Positions 45,603 to 64,000 of a stretch of 64,000 bases of DNA are shown here, piece by piece (position 1 is the first letter of the stretch; each line of letters begins with the position of its first letter). The notes under the pieces were generated by a model. It was not told the DNA's origin. It worked only from the letters and a program-made list of their open reading frames with translations, and did no database searches. The DNA is taken from the NCBI GenBank assembly GCA_013420905.1, contig JAAXNY010000006.1:620001-684000 (forward strand), written 5' to 3'. Both the position numbers and the translations under genes were made by a program. Source of the DNA: Collybia mongolica (taxonomy: Eukaryota; Basidiomycota; Agaricomycetes; Agaricales; Clitocybaceae).

Positions 45603-46770
45603 TTAGTTACTCTTTGAGGCAAGCTCCTCTGCTAATGAGTCGACGCCGTCTCCTTCTGCATCATAATCTTCATCCGTCAAGAGGTCGGTGTCCTCTTCCA
45701 GATCCTCATCCGTCAACGAGTCCTCTTTTTCAGAATCTATCATCCTCTCCTTCCAGGATCAAACTCGACATCCGTCGACGAAGGAAATCATCACCATACA
45801 TATCTACGACCAAATGATCGTTGCCGTGAACCGCTCAAACATTTCTGACTGGCTTTCTGTTTTCCTCTGGTGCCTTTTTCGCATACTCACAGATGGCTTT
45901 GCCTTTGAATCCCCAACCCAGTGCACGAAGAACATGTGTCATCATTGTGTCAATCGTCCAATCGTGTAGGTCGACGATCTGGTTGACCATGATGGCATGA
46001 GAGGAGTCACCTGTATTGTCTTTGTAAATTGCTCTGAGGCGCCCAAAGATACACGAGCGCGGATTCGTTTAGTCACTGCATCTCTGCTGTTGAGATAACT
46101 GGGCTTCAGGGCCGTTTTGCACGACAAGGGGTAGGTCAAGGCCAAGCCAAACCCCAGTATACCCGTTAGGGAGAAAATTCAGGGCTCTCGAGAGCAATGG
46201 CAGGTGCAGATTCGAAGGTATAATCATCCGGCGGAACAGGCGTGACAGTGGTGGTCAGAGGGGGAGATAGCTGTTACCCTCAAAATAAAGCATTTAGGTC
46301 GCGTGTCCTCTCCAGAGTTAAAGTTTTGCTGGTTGCCGCCATGGCAATCGTATTCGTGGCAAGTGGGTTACAGGACGACCAAAGAAGCAAACATTATTTC
46401 GCTGCGGGGCATGTCCTTATTTGCTGAAGAAAAAAGGAAGAATTCTTGGATGACGAGGTTAGTGACGTGGATAATAGTAGGAATACCATTGGTTACGTAC
46501 CGTAAACGTTCAGCTTGTAGAGCTCCGCCTTGATAAGTTTAGTGTTCTCAAAACCAAATAGCATTTAGATGCGAAGCCTTTTGGTGAGGCGAGCTTCCCC
46601 AGGATCAAAAACATAGCCGAAACGGTAGTTGTGACCGTTTCCCTGCTTTCCAATAATTTTTGTCAAATACATAGCGTTGTTCGACACCGAATGTCGCTAG
46701 GTCACAGGCTCTGGCGAGAAGTTCATGTTCGCGGTCACTTGGTTGAATATTGATCCAACTAAGTACGCCG
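45603..46770 (-). pseudogene. decayed 2OG-Fe(II) oxygenase-like gene
   Basis: On minus, segments follow the order of a basidiomycete 2OG-Fe(II)/prolyl-hydroxylase-like family. First comes LARACDLATFGVEQRYVFD with KNYWKAGK, then KAELYKLNVY and NKDMPRSEIMFASLVVL, then a FGLALTYPL block, a VDLHDWTID block and finally an acidic tail (SLTDEDLEEDTDLLTDED) ending at 45603. Stops and frame changes separate these blocks (for example before the MLFGFENTK segment and after SLVVL). The iron-binding His of the HxD motif, expected before KD-PR, reads Asn. I infer a pseudogene. A strongly spliced but active gene is less likely given the lost His. Confidence 0.55.
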
Positions 46771-48579
46771 GGCAGTAAGTGACATGTTGGACAACCACGA
46801 AAAAATCATGTACTTCGCCACTGTAACATGTCTGTACAATGTATCTGGGTGTTCCGGGGCAGAGCGATAGTACCACTGCAGAAAGGCGGCTTTTGCATAA
46901 TTGAGTTTGAGAAGGGCATTGATTTCGTTAGGGGTCATTTGACGATTGTATTTTCACCACCTCATGCGTTATTGTGAGTCATTGCTCATGCATCTTGACG
47001 CACAACTACTCAATCTGTGAACCTCACAAGAGTGGACCATCAGATTTGCTCCTGGGTACACATTTTTGGGCCTGGATTGATTACATGTATCCACGTATTT
47101 GCGTTGCGCCCACAGGTGGGGTCAAGTGCAGTGATTGCAGGGGCGATAGCGGTCGTTGAGGGGAGTACGCGTTTCATGCCTGATGCAAATGCTGACTCTA
47201 TTGGGTTTTATCCCGCTGAATTGGCGCGGGGCCCTGTTGTTGCCTTGTTAGGTATGATCCGTCGAGGAATCCTCCGCGAGACGACCCCGCCTGGCTCCAA
47301 TATAAGTCTCTGTGATCCGGGTTTAGGACTGTCTGTGCTAGCTCTCCTAGAAAAGTAGGCGGGTTCTACGCAAGAAACGATAGCCGAGTCCATATTTCAT
47401 CTTCCTGATGAACATTTTGCATGCGATGGGCGTAGGTTGTTCCATAATCGAAGTACCATACCATCGGTCCTTGGCGAACACGAACGTGGTTCCTAAACAA
47501 TCCTGATACAATGTGCCGAAATTTATCATGGTTGTATGCATAGTTTATAGGCGTCGGATTGTGGGGGAGCGTGGGCGTCCTCGGGGAGGTGGCCGGTTTT
47601 CCCATCACCTATCAGTTGCAAAATGAACGGTGTCCGATGCGGATAGTGTGGGTGTTAGAGTGATACTAATACTGCGATGAGGCTCGGTGGACCTTGGCCT
47701 TCTGAGACATGAAGGTACTGTTCAACATCGTTCCAGCTGGACCGACGTGGTCTCCTGCAGCCGTTTTGGCCTGGCATCACAATGAGCGTTGACTCGGAAA
47801 TGAATTAATGTTGTAGAGTATCGACTTACGACTGGTTTCTGTACCTTACCTTCTGTGTACTGGGTGAACAAGTGGGAGTCATTTGCTCTAGTCATATCAA
47901 GAGCATATCAGAACAGCCGAGTGATGTTCAACGATGATCAACTTGTTCGGGGATGACCGATGGCAATGCTACAATTTGAAACTCCGAGAGCTGATACCTA
48001 ACAACATACTGCTTTTGCCCCGCTTAGCAACGAAAACAGCCCCTACGAAAGGTCTCTAGGTTCACATGTTATATGGGGAAGGGTGCGTAATGCAACAAGA
48101 GCGGATAATAACTGTGGGTTGAGGGGAATATGGTGGGGCGTTTTCATGTGACGTGACTAACGTTTGTCAGCGGAACCGAACAAATTATGGCGGAGCTACA
48201 ATACCGTTCTTCATCGTTGGTTGTCCCCCAACCACCAACACAGTTTTCGACAAAAGTCAAGCAGACGACTCTATCATATTTTCTGCATCTCTATCTTGGT
48301 CTACTAGGCCGATACGTCTGTTGGCTTCGGTGACACCAGCTTTGCTTGCCCATCTCTGCTTTTTATTACACTTTCAGCGCTTTCTCGTCAAATTTTCATC
48401 TCCTCGCAGAAAATTCATTCAAATCCACTCAAAAATCCTCGGAACACTACCTATTCGCATACATACACGTTAATACCTCGTTGGCACCACTTTTTACGCA
48501 CCTTATTTACCAACATCCTCCTTCCTGATCTGTTTTTGTCCTACACCAAATCCTACCTGTTGTCCTTTTTCTAGACGTC
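46771..48579. other. 1.8 kb without a recognised gene, RPB1 promoter at right
   Basis: Several frames of 60-113 codons occur (for example 47017-47358 plus, 47366-47608 minus), without motifs. The region may include eroded N-terminal sequence of the oxygenase pseudogene. The pyrimidine-rich stretch 48400-48580 directly before the RPB1 start is typical of a strongly expressed fungal promoter and leader. Confidence 0.4.
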
Positions 48580-55311
<6,732 letters not shown>

Positions 55312-57421
55312 AGGGGTTTCTGTTCATTCGTTGTTATCTCCTGTGGCAATCCATTTTATCTAGCTCTCCTTTTCTTAACCACCATTATGTAGAATAGTAA
55401 CACGTCACCTATTGAGCTAGATTATAGCTTTTTTTTTTGAATCTTGAATCCGGATCGACACAGTATAGTTCACTATCGCAAGAAACTCAATGTAAGCGTA
55501 AGCGTACAAGCAACCGTCAACGACTTGCCACGTTTAGGCAGTATAGTCATGTCAACTTCATCTATATTTGTAATACTCTCGTCCCAGTTTATAGGCCCAC
55601 GTCCTCCATTCCAGGTCCAGCAGACTGCAAGTAAAAATTCTACAAAAGACGGTCCATTGGCAACTGGTGATATATCTACATCTAGAAACTCAGCGGCAGA
55701 CTTTCAGGCGAGGTAGGAGCGATATGCAATATCATAACGGAAGGTAATAAGAGGGTCGGTTACACCGTGCTCAGATCTCGCAGCCAATGACCCAACCGGA
55801 CTGTGCTACTGCACTCTTTTTCTTCTTCCCCTCCGCTTGTCTAAAACACCTCTCGCTATAGTGGACTGCCGTGTGCCAGGAAGGAGGAGCTTCTCATGGG
55901 CGCACTCGAAACCCGGTGCATCCCCATCGACTCCCTCAAAGACTATGCGATCCGGGTTGCTAATCACGAGCTCTCCTGGCTTTGCCACACTTGTCTGGCG
56001 TCTGTCTTTGCCACCAACAATGCTTGCATAGGTGGCTCTTGTCGGTCCAAAAACACTCCCTTCGGAGGCGGTCGGTTTTTCTCTCCCTTCTTGGTTTCCA
56101 GCCTTTCAAGTCCTGCCTGAGCAACCTTTTGCCCATCACTGTTTTCCGGCCCCCTGGTAAAGCACAGATTAGATCCTGAGGGCGCCCATGCTCCGTGGTG
56201 CTTGCGAGGCGGCCGGTAGGTACCGAATCTTGTTAGTTCCATGAAACTAAGCACGAGGCCAGGAACCATCCTATTAAACTAGATTTATTAAGCTCAGAAG
56301 TTCTCTCATGCGTAAACGGTAGCCAATAAAGCTCACCGACCTATGCGGAGGCATAGTGAACCCCACTGGGACGCAGTCCTTGTTGGCTAATCGTCCTTGA
56401 AAATTCAGGGGGTGTACCAAAACCGCGAGTGTGGGGTGCATGTGTGACAGGGGAGGAACTGGGGGAAACGTTGCTCGGTGCGGCGTTCAACCCGTTGTAC
56501 GCGCGACCAGAGAAAAAAACGAGTGGGTAAATGTCGAGTTTGTGAAATCTACGGGATCGGGGGTGTATGTCGTAAACGATTGCGAAGTGCTGGGAGCTTT
56601 TACCTGACCCACATTCCGTATCGATGGTTGGTGCTGTGCCTATAGACATGGGTTCGGAATTCCAACAAGTCACTCACTACAAAGCCAGGAGCGCCATTAC
56701 TGAGAGAGATAGCAGGTCCGAGACGGTGTTCCACTGGTATACATAGATATGTAGAAGTGGTGTCGTTCGTCATCCTAGGAGTATGTTGGAATTGAGATTG
56801 TGGGGGTAGTTCTCGCCCACGATCGACAATGTTAACAGCGTCGCTCGGGCTGTTCGTCGCAGTGATTTACTCCCACTAATAGTACTTATCTACGACGTCG
56901 GGCACTGCTCGCTATTTCAGACCGCCGTGAATGATATTCGTGTCCTCCGCGGGTTGACGTTGGTGATACTTGGCCTTTAATTGTTACCATTTCTGCTACT
57001 ACTGAGGTAGGGAGTCGACGCAGCTCATTTTCGAGGGCCGAAAGATGCTTCCTCTACCAGTCAATATTCTCAGGGACGACATACACGCGTCTAGGAAATG
57101 AAATACACGAAAACAAAAAGCCTAATATATGGATCCCACACGACCGTCTGAAGGCGGGCTACCTTGCCAGACCACCCGATTAAAGGCTGTGGTTTGTATA
57201 ATATCTCACAGCTATTTGTTGAGCCCCAATCATACCAAGAAATTGTATATATCATGCCCCGGACGGTATCAAGTCTGTATATTAGAGTACACGCGCTTAA
57301 TGCCATATTGTTACCTTTCATGAACTAATATTGAGGTGGGGATAGGTTACGACACAGGACGTAGTATTTCAATAGTTTTCGACGAGGAGAGTCAACCTCG
57401 TATCATCGTCTTTTGGTGCAT
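55312..57421. other. 2.1-kb region without a recognised gene
   Basis: Open frames on minus at 55806-55988, 55964-56269 and 56341-56673 could be pieces of one spliced gene, but I recognise no domain and cannot build a confident chain. No tRNA or rRNA features are seen. Confidence 0.4.
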
Positions 57422-59051
57422 TCAAAGCTCGTCCCATACACTGATAGAGGTCATAAAGAAATGTTCAATGGATTGTCGCCAAGCATAGATTATCTCACCA
57501 ACCTCATTGACTTTCAGATACTTGTCAACAACATCATGGCCAAAGATATCGCCAATGACTTCGTTGTCCATTAATTGTTTCCTCGCATCCTCCCAGTTCA
57601 ACGGCATCCTTTCGGTAATTCCCAGCTTCTTGCGGCCTTCTTCACCGAGCTCGGCCGCACTGGGGCCCCGGCAGTCTTTGACCAGAAGTTGAGCCTGGGT
57701 TTGAATGCCCGAATGACCAGTGCCCAAGATAGCTGCCAACGCTAAGTATGGATTAGCCGCGCCATCAAGCGCCTTTACTTCGAAATTGCGGGACGAAGCA
57801 AACGCGGCATTGCAGAGGCGGATTGGGACTTCTCGGTTATCGGTGCCCCAGCATACATATGTCCCCCCGGACCAGATACCATCTACAACGCGCTCAAATG
57901 AGGCTGGAAGGGGTAAAGTCATAGCTGTCACTGCAGGAAAATGGGCCAGAAGTCCAGCCAAGAAGGAAGCTTCAGTGGTGGTGAGGTTGGGCTCTTGTGC
58001 TGATTGCACTTGAGGCGATTTGTCCGTTGAGTGGACAGAAATATGTACATGCGAAGCGCTGCCAACTGTTGACAATGGATATCAATCGAACCCAACTTTG
58101 AATGGAGAAAAAGGCAAAGCTCACCACTGGATTGATTGATTCGAGGAGCGAGAGTCGCACGCAGGCCGTGCTTACTTGCGACATTGTAAATGGTTTCTCG
58201 GGAATGTACTAATGCGTCGGCGGCTTGCAAAGGTGGCAAAGGGCCTGTTACAATCTCATACTAGAAAGGATGAATTAGCAATATTCATTGGAGTATATAG
58301 TATGGCAGTCGTACCTGTCCAAAAGATGCTTCTGCGTGGTACATCTGAACTTCAATACCAGAAATCTGAAGCGCCTCGACGATTTCTTCAAGCACGACCT
58401 CTGCAATTGACCCAGTCGGTAATGCGAGAGTGTTCGAATAAGCGTGCTTGTTGTGGATTGGTGTAACAGGCGACGTTGAGGAAAGCAGGACAAATTCAGT
58501 CTCAAAGCCAACCAAAAATTCGATTTTGGAGGCCGCTTTAGCATTCCTAGAATGAGAGTAACAATAAGCAACTGTTTCGTATAAGTATCAAAGGAATGAT
58601 ATGCAATGACTTACTCGGTGATTTTGTGCAATATTCCCCTTGGGCAGAGGTCAACCTTGGTAGACCAAGTCCCATCTGGACAAGCAGCGGGGATCTTCTC
58701 CTCAAACCACCCAAGCACACTCGCGTGCGCAGGTTTATAGGGCATCATCCGGACTGTCGACATGTCGGGAACGTAAAGGTACTCTCCATGCGACGCGAAC
58801 CCTTCAGCAATCTCCAAGAAGGCTGATCCAAGGATCGCTTTCGTAAACGTTATACCAGGGCGTGCGCTCCTCAATATACGTTCGAAGTGGGAGATTGGTA
58901 GGACGCGGTAGCGAACATTGTTGGTGGGATCAACGAGTTGAATTCGAATGTAACGAATTCCACTTTGTTTGAGCTCATGTACGTTCCAGACATGGTCAGG
59001 AGAATGCGTCGGTGGAGTATATACGATTGCATGGGAGAGCTGGTTTGACAT
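57422..59051 (-). CDS. glutamine synthetase-like (FluG/GlnA-type) protein
   Basis: Four exons on minus (58615-59051, 58315-58546, 58125-58260, 57422-58065), 482 aa. It has the beta-Grasp N domain (IRYIRIQLVDPTNNVRYRVLP) and a catalytic domain with FLVGFETEFVLL, an EVQMYHAEASFGQYEI block with the metal-binding Glu pattern, APRINQ then SASHVHISVH, and FEVKALDGAANPYLALAAIL for ATP and glutamate binding. This is the GlnA-type fold seen in the C-terminal half of fungal FluG and in gamma-glutamyl-polyamine synthetases, not the shorter eukaryotic GSII enzyme. Substrate is therefore uncertain: glutamate plus ammonia or an amine. Three introns of 50-68 nt. An in-frame ATG lies 57 nt upstream (59106-59108); I chose 59051 because the extra residues are Lys-rich and unlike the family. 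Confidence 0.88.
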
Positions 59052-60099
59052 GGTCGAATTTGGGATATGTTTTTTCTTCGCGATTTTACAGCTCACTTTA
59101 TGTTCCATCGTTCACTCCAACATTCATAGATAGCCTAGACTATGATTGTGTAGTACTTCATTATGCCAAGCGCCAATGGGAAACACGGCGTTGCGAAACT
59201 ACGCTGTGTTCAGAACTGAGGAGTCCCATGACCTTGAATATGTCGAGATCTTGGCCTGAGATCGTTATTTATGCAAAAAGTGGGTAATTTGCCTCCATTG
59301 CAAAGTTACATGACCGTTGTCGTCCCTGTGCAGAACTTCGAAAACATCCCCGAACGTATTTCACCTAGCAATGAACGTGAGTGTCAAATCGTGTTGTGGG
59401 ATCCTGGAACTCACATGATGCAGTAGTATGTAGCATCTAATTGTGGTGGTAAATTTCTCGCTTGTCGGTATAAATCGACGCTAAAGTTGACGCATTGGAT
59501 AGCGTTGGCACAGTCATCAAACTCATGGCCCATCGGACGCTCTATCGGAATTCGGAATGCCGTCGCTCTCCACCAACTTTGCAAAACGAACGACAGCTAG
59601 TAGCTGTCAGCTACATAAATTTCTCTCGCACGATGTTCCGCTATTCAAATCTGCAGATTCTGCCTCACAAATAATTTAAATTAAAAGGAACTCGTATCTC
59701 TATTACTCCGATTCTCGGTGATGTACCACAAAGCACCGTTCAATAACTAGGAGTTCTCGTCCGAGCTCGGAGTCTGCGTATGGCCTCTATCTTCCATCGA
59801 ATCGAGGAATATCAAGATCCGTACCCATATCTCGACCTTTTTCCACGATACATCACCGACGACCCAGGAATCGTTTCCCAAATACCAGTGGCGCCATCTA
59901 TTTGTGTACACAATCCCGCCACAACGCCCTGACCCTGGAAGCCACAGGTGGCAAATGACCTTGGAAAGACCCGTCAGCATTCCTGGACGTGAGCGAGAGC
60001 GGACTTTCGTGACCTGTGTGGGATGACATTTGTCCAGTACTCGCGAAATGTCCCATAAAGGCCTTTATCTCGCCAAGCTTTCAACCCCTTGGATGAGCC
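59052..60099. promoter_or_regulatory. divergent promoter spacer
   Basis: One kilobase between divergent genes (glutamine synthetase-like on minus, lectin-like on plus). A CATAAAG box at 60054-60060 lies 40 bp before the lectin-like ATG. No other gene is supported; the minus frame at 59747-59980 has no recognisable features. Confidence 0.4.
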
Positions 60100-61367
60100 A
60101 TGTCGAAGCGCTCTCTCTTTCTGCTGGGCTTTACTAACATACTAAGCCTATCGGCCGTCTTCGCCCGGGTTTTCACTATCATGAATAGGTGTCCGTTGCC
60201 CGTTACTTTGTATGTCAGTGGCGGTAGGCAAGGCACCCTCAACGCGGATGGAGGGACGACTCAGCGTGAGTTTTCCGAAGATTGGAGCGGGTATATCTAC
60301 ACAGACGCGAATGGTGGCAACGGCGAGAAGAGCGAACGGGTAGCCAGGGCCGGGTTGTATGGACCAGTGAGTTTCGTTGCCCTGATGTCATCTTGAGATT
60401 CAAACTTACACAAATTCCCAGAACGATTATTACTACATCGTTGTGGATCCATACCGCGCCAATACCGGTATATGCGTTATCCCCAAGGCTCCTGTCGTAC
60501 GTCAAGCCAAGCTCCGTCCAGTGGCGTGTACTGATGAAGTTACAGCATGACGGTTTCTGTGGTCCGATCTCTGTCGACACAGAAACATTTTCCTCTGTGT
60601 ATCAAACGACGCCACTCCCTGATAGTTTCCCGTTAACTTCAAATAGTCCTCCTTCTCCCCCGCAACATTCCTGTCCCGGAACCGATATCGAATATGAAGT
60701 ATGTCCTCAGATGTCATGAACATTTGGGACTAACTTTCTATCTTACAGCTTTTGCCCCGCAGGCGTTTTCCCTCGCACAGGGGCTGTTGCAATCCATCCA
60801 AACGGCAATACAGCAAAATGCTTGGATGTACGGGGAGCAAAGTTCGTCAATGGAGCCCCTGTACAAATGTGAGCCAATCAATCGAGCTCATGGGGTAATC
60901 CGTCTCACCTCAAAGCGTCCCCAAACCGCTATGACTGCAATAGTACTGCAGCGCAGCAATGGACAATCAATGCGAGTACAACCAAGGTCGTGCTTGCTGA
61001 CAGCGAATTCTGTTTGGATGCTGGGTCGAGTGAGTTATTCGAACTCATTATAAACCAAGATCCACTCCCAAGAAACTCATGCCTCCCACGCGTAGCCCAG
61101 GAAATAATGTGGGGATGAAGATCTGGCGTTGCTATGATGATCTCCCTGCCCAGGCGTGGTACTACACCAATGATGGCCGCATTGGGTTGTACGATACAGG
61201 TGTGTCGGGAGGCTCTCTCCCCCCAACTGCTCTTTTCATTGCTAATGTACTAATTTGTCTTGATAGACCAATGTCTTGACCTCACTAATGGCTCGACGCA
61301 GAATGGCAACCGAGTCTAAACCTGTAAATGTACAAACCTCAACGCGAACCAGATCTGGACCTTGTGA
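60100..61367 (+). pseudogene. decayed secreted lectin-like paralogue A
   Basis: Aligns exon for exon with intact paralogue B at 62132-63450. Exons 1 and 2 (60100-60366, 60422-60496) have the same lengths as in B and are open, encoding a signal peptide and the N-terminal thaumatin/BYS1-like domain. After exon 3 (from 60546) things fail. The exon 3/4 junction (60698-60749) needs an altered donor. The acceptor before the YDCNSTAAQQW segment (60930) has lost its AG. The junction before PGNNVGMKIW (61097) is off by one base. A TAA at 61317-61319 replaces a Gln codon, cutting the last 16 residues, after which similarity continues to 61367. A shortened secreted protein with only the N-terminal domain could still be made. 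Confidence 0.7.
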
Positions 61368-62131
61368 GGTACCCAGACTCTCTATGAGGCAAATGCGGAC
61401 TTTCACGGACCGAATGACCCTTAACCCCTTCCCAGTGTCCTCGTACTTGAGCTACGTACATTTGTACGTTACTTCAAATATTGTTGGGTAGGCATCCATA
61501 TGCCGTCATCGATAAGCTTGACGTGCCCTGTTTCAAGGGCTTCCGGGAGGTAAAGAGTGACTTTTTAATACGTGCTTGATATGGATCTCATTTCTAAATG
61601 ACTTACATGGAGTCAACTGAAGATTTGCAAAGGCCAACCTATGAATATACGGCCTCAGGGGCTTTATGATTAAAAATAGATTATCGGTACATATTCAATC
61701 CGTCTGGGCTTGGCTGATCCTTGGTCGCTTGGCACTGGCAGGATCACCACCATCAATGATCTTTTTCATCTGAAGGGTCCCTAAAATGCCGTACAACAAT
61801 CCTCGCATATCCTTTGGGTCCTTTCACCATGTTTGCCGTTGACGATCATGGCCTCGATGTCCTAATGGGATATTTTTCGTGTGCCTGTTCACTCAAATGC
61901 CGTTTCATGACCAAAGAATTGTGGGGTATCGAGCCCGCCGCCACCACTTGGCGAGTACCCTGACCCAGCAAAGAGTCCAGGTGATGTGGCGACCCTGCAT
62001 ACGGAAGACCTTGCCCGATGTGGGACAACCAGAGTCAATATCGACGCCCATCACAATCGATAAATACTCTTCGTGGTCAGAGTCTTTCATCACCAACTCC
62101 TCCCAAGTTCCTACTCTCAAGCGGTTGAACT
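61368..62131. promoter_or_regulatory. spacer and promoter of lectin-like gene B
   Basis: No supported gene. A GATAAATACT box at 62059-62068 lies about 65 bp before the ATG of paralogue B and may act as TATA element. Confidence 0.45.
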
Positions 62132-63450
62132 ATGGCCAAGTCAGCTTCCTTACTCCTTTCTCTCATAGCCTTGTCTGCCGCCCCGGCTCTGGCGGATCGA
62201 CTGTATACGATCGTGAACAAGTGTCCTCTAGACATCAACTTGATTGTCAATGGGGAGAGCCAGGGAAACCTTGCTGCCAAAGGAGGGCTGGTGACCAGGA
62301 CCTATCCTGAGAACTGGAGCGGGATCATCTACACCGACACAAATGGCGGCAACCCGGAAACTGGTGAATACACGACGAGAGCAGGTTTTAACGGCGAGGT
62401 ACATGCCAAATGATGTCATGATAAGAATGTTTGAATCGCCCCTGACTCTTGCATTTCCCCCACAGACTGATCATTATTATGTTGTCGCGTTCACATCTCA
62501 TCCCAACGTCGGCGTCAGCATTGCGCCACAAGCCCCCATCGTGAGTGATCCGATTCTCGTGCATATCGTTGCCTTTGCTAATTTTCTGGGCCTTCTGAGA
62601 TAGAACAACGGATTTTGCAATCCTGTTACGATTGACAGTCGCTTCTTCAACAAGGCCTACCCTCAGCCAGGCCCAACGACCTTCCCACCTCCATCCGGCG
62701 TCCCGCCCGAGCCTCCACTTTATGCGTGCCCTGGGACCAACGTTGGATATCAAGTAACGTCCGTGTCCCCCGAATAAAAAAAGGCGTGATGAATTTCTGC
62801 CTTGCTTACCTTTTTTATTTCATAGGTTCTGCCCAAGTGGCTCACTCCCCTGGCAGCGCGGTCCAGCTAAACTGCATCCCAATGGGAACGTTAACAAGTG
62901 CTTGGATGTTCGTGGTGGCGTATTTGCCAATGGTACCCCCGTCCAGATGTATGCGCCTAAGTTAACAGTGTCCGCTATATATCGTTTGTTGACGAAAGCT
63001 TTAGATATGACTGCAATGACACTCCTGCCCAAGGGTGGCGAATCAATTCAGAAGGCACGTCTGTCGCTCTGTGGGGCACTGATTTCTGCCTTGACGCTGG
63101 CTCAAGTGAGTATTTGTCACAAATAAAACACCAGTGATCTTGAATAGTGTCTGGCTGCGATGTTCACATCATCTCATGACTCTCTCGCAGACCCTGGTAA
63201 CGGCGTTGGCATGAAAATTTGGACCTGCTATGGTGACCTCCCTGCACAATCCTGGTATTGGACGGACGACAACCGCATTGCCTTACTCGGGAAAGGTGAG
63301 ATTGCGCGCACTGAGCTATAGGGATCCATTTGCTGATCATTGTGGATAGGTCTGTGCCTCGACCTTCCCAATGGATCGACACAGAACGGCAATCAAGTCC
63401 AGACCTGGCAATGTTCGAATGGGAATACCAATCAAATTTGGAATGTCTGA
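62132..63450 (+). CDS. secreted thaumatin/BYS1-like plus ricin-B-type lectin protein B
   Basis: Seven exons (62132-62398, 62466-62540, 62604-62758, 62826-62948, 63005-63105, 63191-63295, 63350-63450), 308 aa. Residues 1-21 are a signal peptide ending APALA. Residues 22-115 form a small beta-rich domain opening TIVNKCPLDINLIV and WSGIIYTDTNGG, like the start of thaumatin-like and BYS1-type proteins. A Pro-rich link follows. Residues about 165-308 are a beta-trefoil of ricin-B type, with NKCLDVRGG and GTPVQMYDCN, then FCLDAGSNPG with KIWTCYGDLPAQSWYW, then LCLDLPNGSTQNGNQVQTWQC ending NQIW, giving Q-x-W-like motifs. Only a carbohydrate-binding fold is present; there is no enzymatic chain. It is probably exported and binds a glycan at the cell wall or outside. 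The intact gene of a local family. Confidence 0.88.
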
Positions 63451-63885
63451 GGTTTGCGCCTTTTCCTTCAGCCCTGTTGGATATGAGCAGTGGACATTGG
63501 ACTATGGACTTGTTTGATCACTTTGGACACCCTGCTGCATCCTATATACACGCAATGCGCTTGGGTAGTGAAATATTATCCCATACTGAACGGTTGCGGG
63601 GGTAGTTGAAGGAGGGCTTAAACCTGTGTGGTTTTCATCAGGGGTGATACGTGCAAAGTCACTGCCCATTATGAAACAGCTCGGTGAAATTTCTACTAAA
63701 GATAAAGGATGGGAAGGAGTTGGGACAAACGACTCGCGTCGCTAGATATAGAGCTATCGTGAGATAAATATTGATGCGGATCCAGTCACGCTGCCTGAGT
63801 TGATGTTGACGCATTCGGTTTAGTATACACATGTTCACCCCCATCTCTTGCTTATTTCATTTAGAAAAAAAAAGAGATATATAAC
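63451..63885. other. spacer, no gene seen
   Basis: 3' flank of lectin-like gene B. Short frames on both strands (63330-63605 plus, 63659-63844 minus) are shadows without motifs. Confidence 0.4.
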
Positions 63886-64000
63886 TCTCAGCTAGGCCAG
63901 CAACCTTCCCACCTCCACCCAGTTTCTTGCACGGCCCTCCAGTTTACGCGTACCCGGAACGAACATCAGATGTCAAGTAATGTCTCCCGCATTAAAAAAA
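63886..64000 (+). pseudogene. fragment of a third lectin-like copy
   Basis: Matches 62665-62780 of paralogue B (the CAACCTTCCCACCTCCACCC part of exon 3, the following donor region and the A-run after it), with several indels. No exon 1 or 2 precedes it within the window, so it is either a truncated copy or a remnant, and it continues beyond the edge. Confidence 0.6.

Noticed and set aside
47017..47358. 113-codon plus-strand ORF with hydrophobic start
   Set aside because: No motif, no splice partners and no promoter support; likely chance in GC-richer spacer.
55806..56673. Three minus-strand ORFs as one spliced gene
   Set aside because: I could not build a chain with consistent splice sites and saw no known domain.

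Overview
The window looks like nuclear DNA of a filamentous basidiomycete, probably an agaricomycete. The host genes carry many 45-60 nt GT-AG introns. They include a two-bromodomain/BAH RSC-type subunit, an RPB1 of about 1749 residues, a FluG-like glutamine synthetase and expanded families of secreted and membrane proteins. The mobile elements are typical for these fungi: Tad1-like LINE, Ty3 chromovirus, copia, Tc1 and pogo. Genus cannot be set from sequence alone. All spliced models were built by hand and every exon sum is a multiple of three, but none was checked against RNA.

Layout. 0.4-5.3 kb: a P-loop kinase of the uridine-kinase/phosphoribulokinase superfamily (minus) divergent from a GH99-like protein with a long disordered tail (plus). 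7.5-9.0 kb: a C2H2 transcription factor. 9.5-12.4 kb: the RSC1/2-like subunit, followed at 13.9-15.8 kb by a decayed copy of it. 15.8-42.0 kb: three tandem copies of a roughly 3.4-kb cassette, each with a seven-exon gene for a single-pass membrane protein. Copy 1 is open, copy 2 has one in-frame stop, and copy 3 is open but its upstream region is split by about 16.7 kb of nested transposons.

The insertion (22,858-39,558) is CpG-poor. It holds a Ty3 chromodomain pol end, a CACTA-like element, an inverted-repeat element, two solo LTRs, a LINE with RNase H, a copia RNase H fragment with its 3' LTR, and two younger CpG-containing DNA transposons (Tc1 and pogo). In the LINE, in-frame TGA codons sit mostly where Arg is expected, which fits CpG methylation followed by deamination.

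42.4-48.6 kb: a GFA-family protein, an unknown ORF and a 2OG-Fe(II) oxygenase pseudogene. 48.6-55.3 kb: RPB1, whose C-terminal heptad domain is cut into tiny exons, one predicted to be 3 nt. 57.4-59.1 kb: the glutamine synthetase-like gene (minus). 60.1-64.0 kb: a family of secreted proteins joining an N-terminal thaumatin/BYS1-like domain to a ricin-B-type lectin domain, as one decayed copy, one intact copy and a third fragment at the window edge.

The main theme is local duplication followed by decay, seen in three separate families (RSC subunit, membrane cassette, lectin), next to essential single-copy genes.
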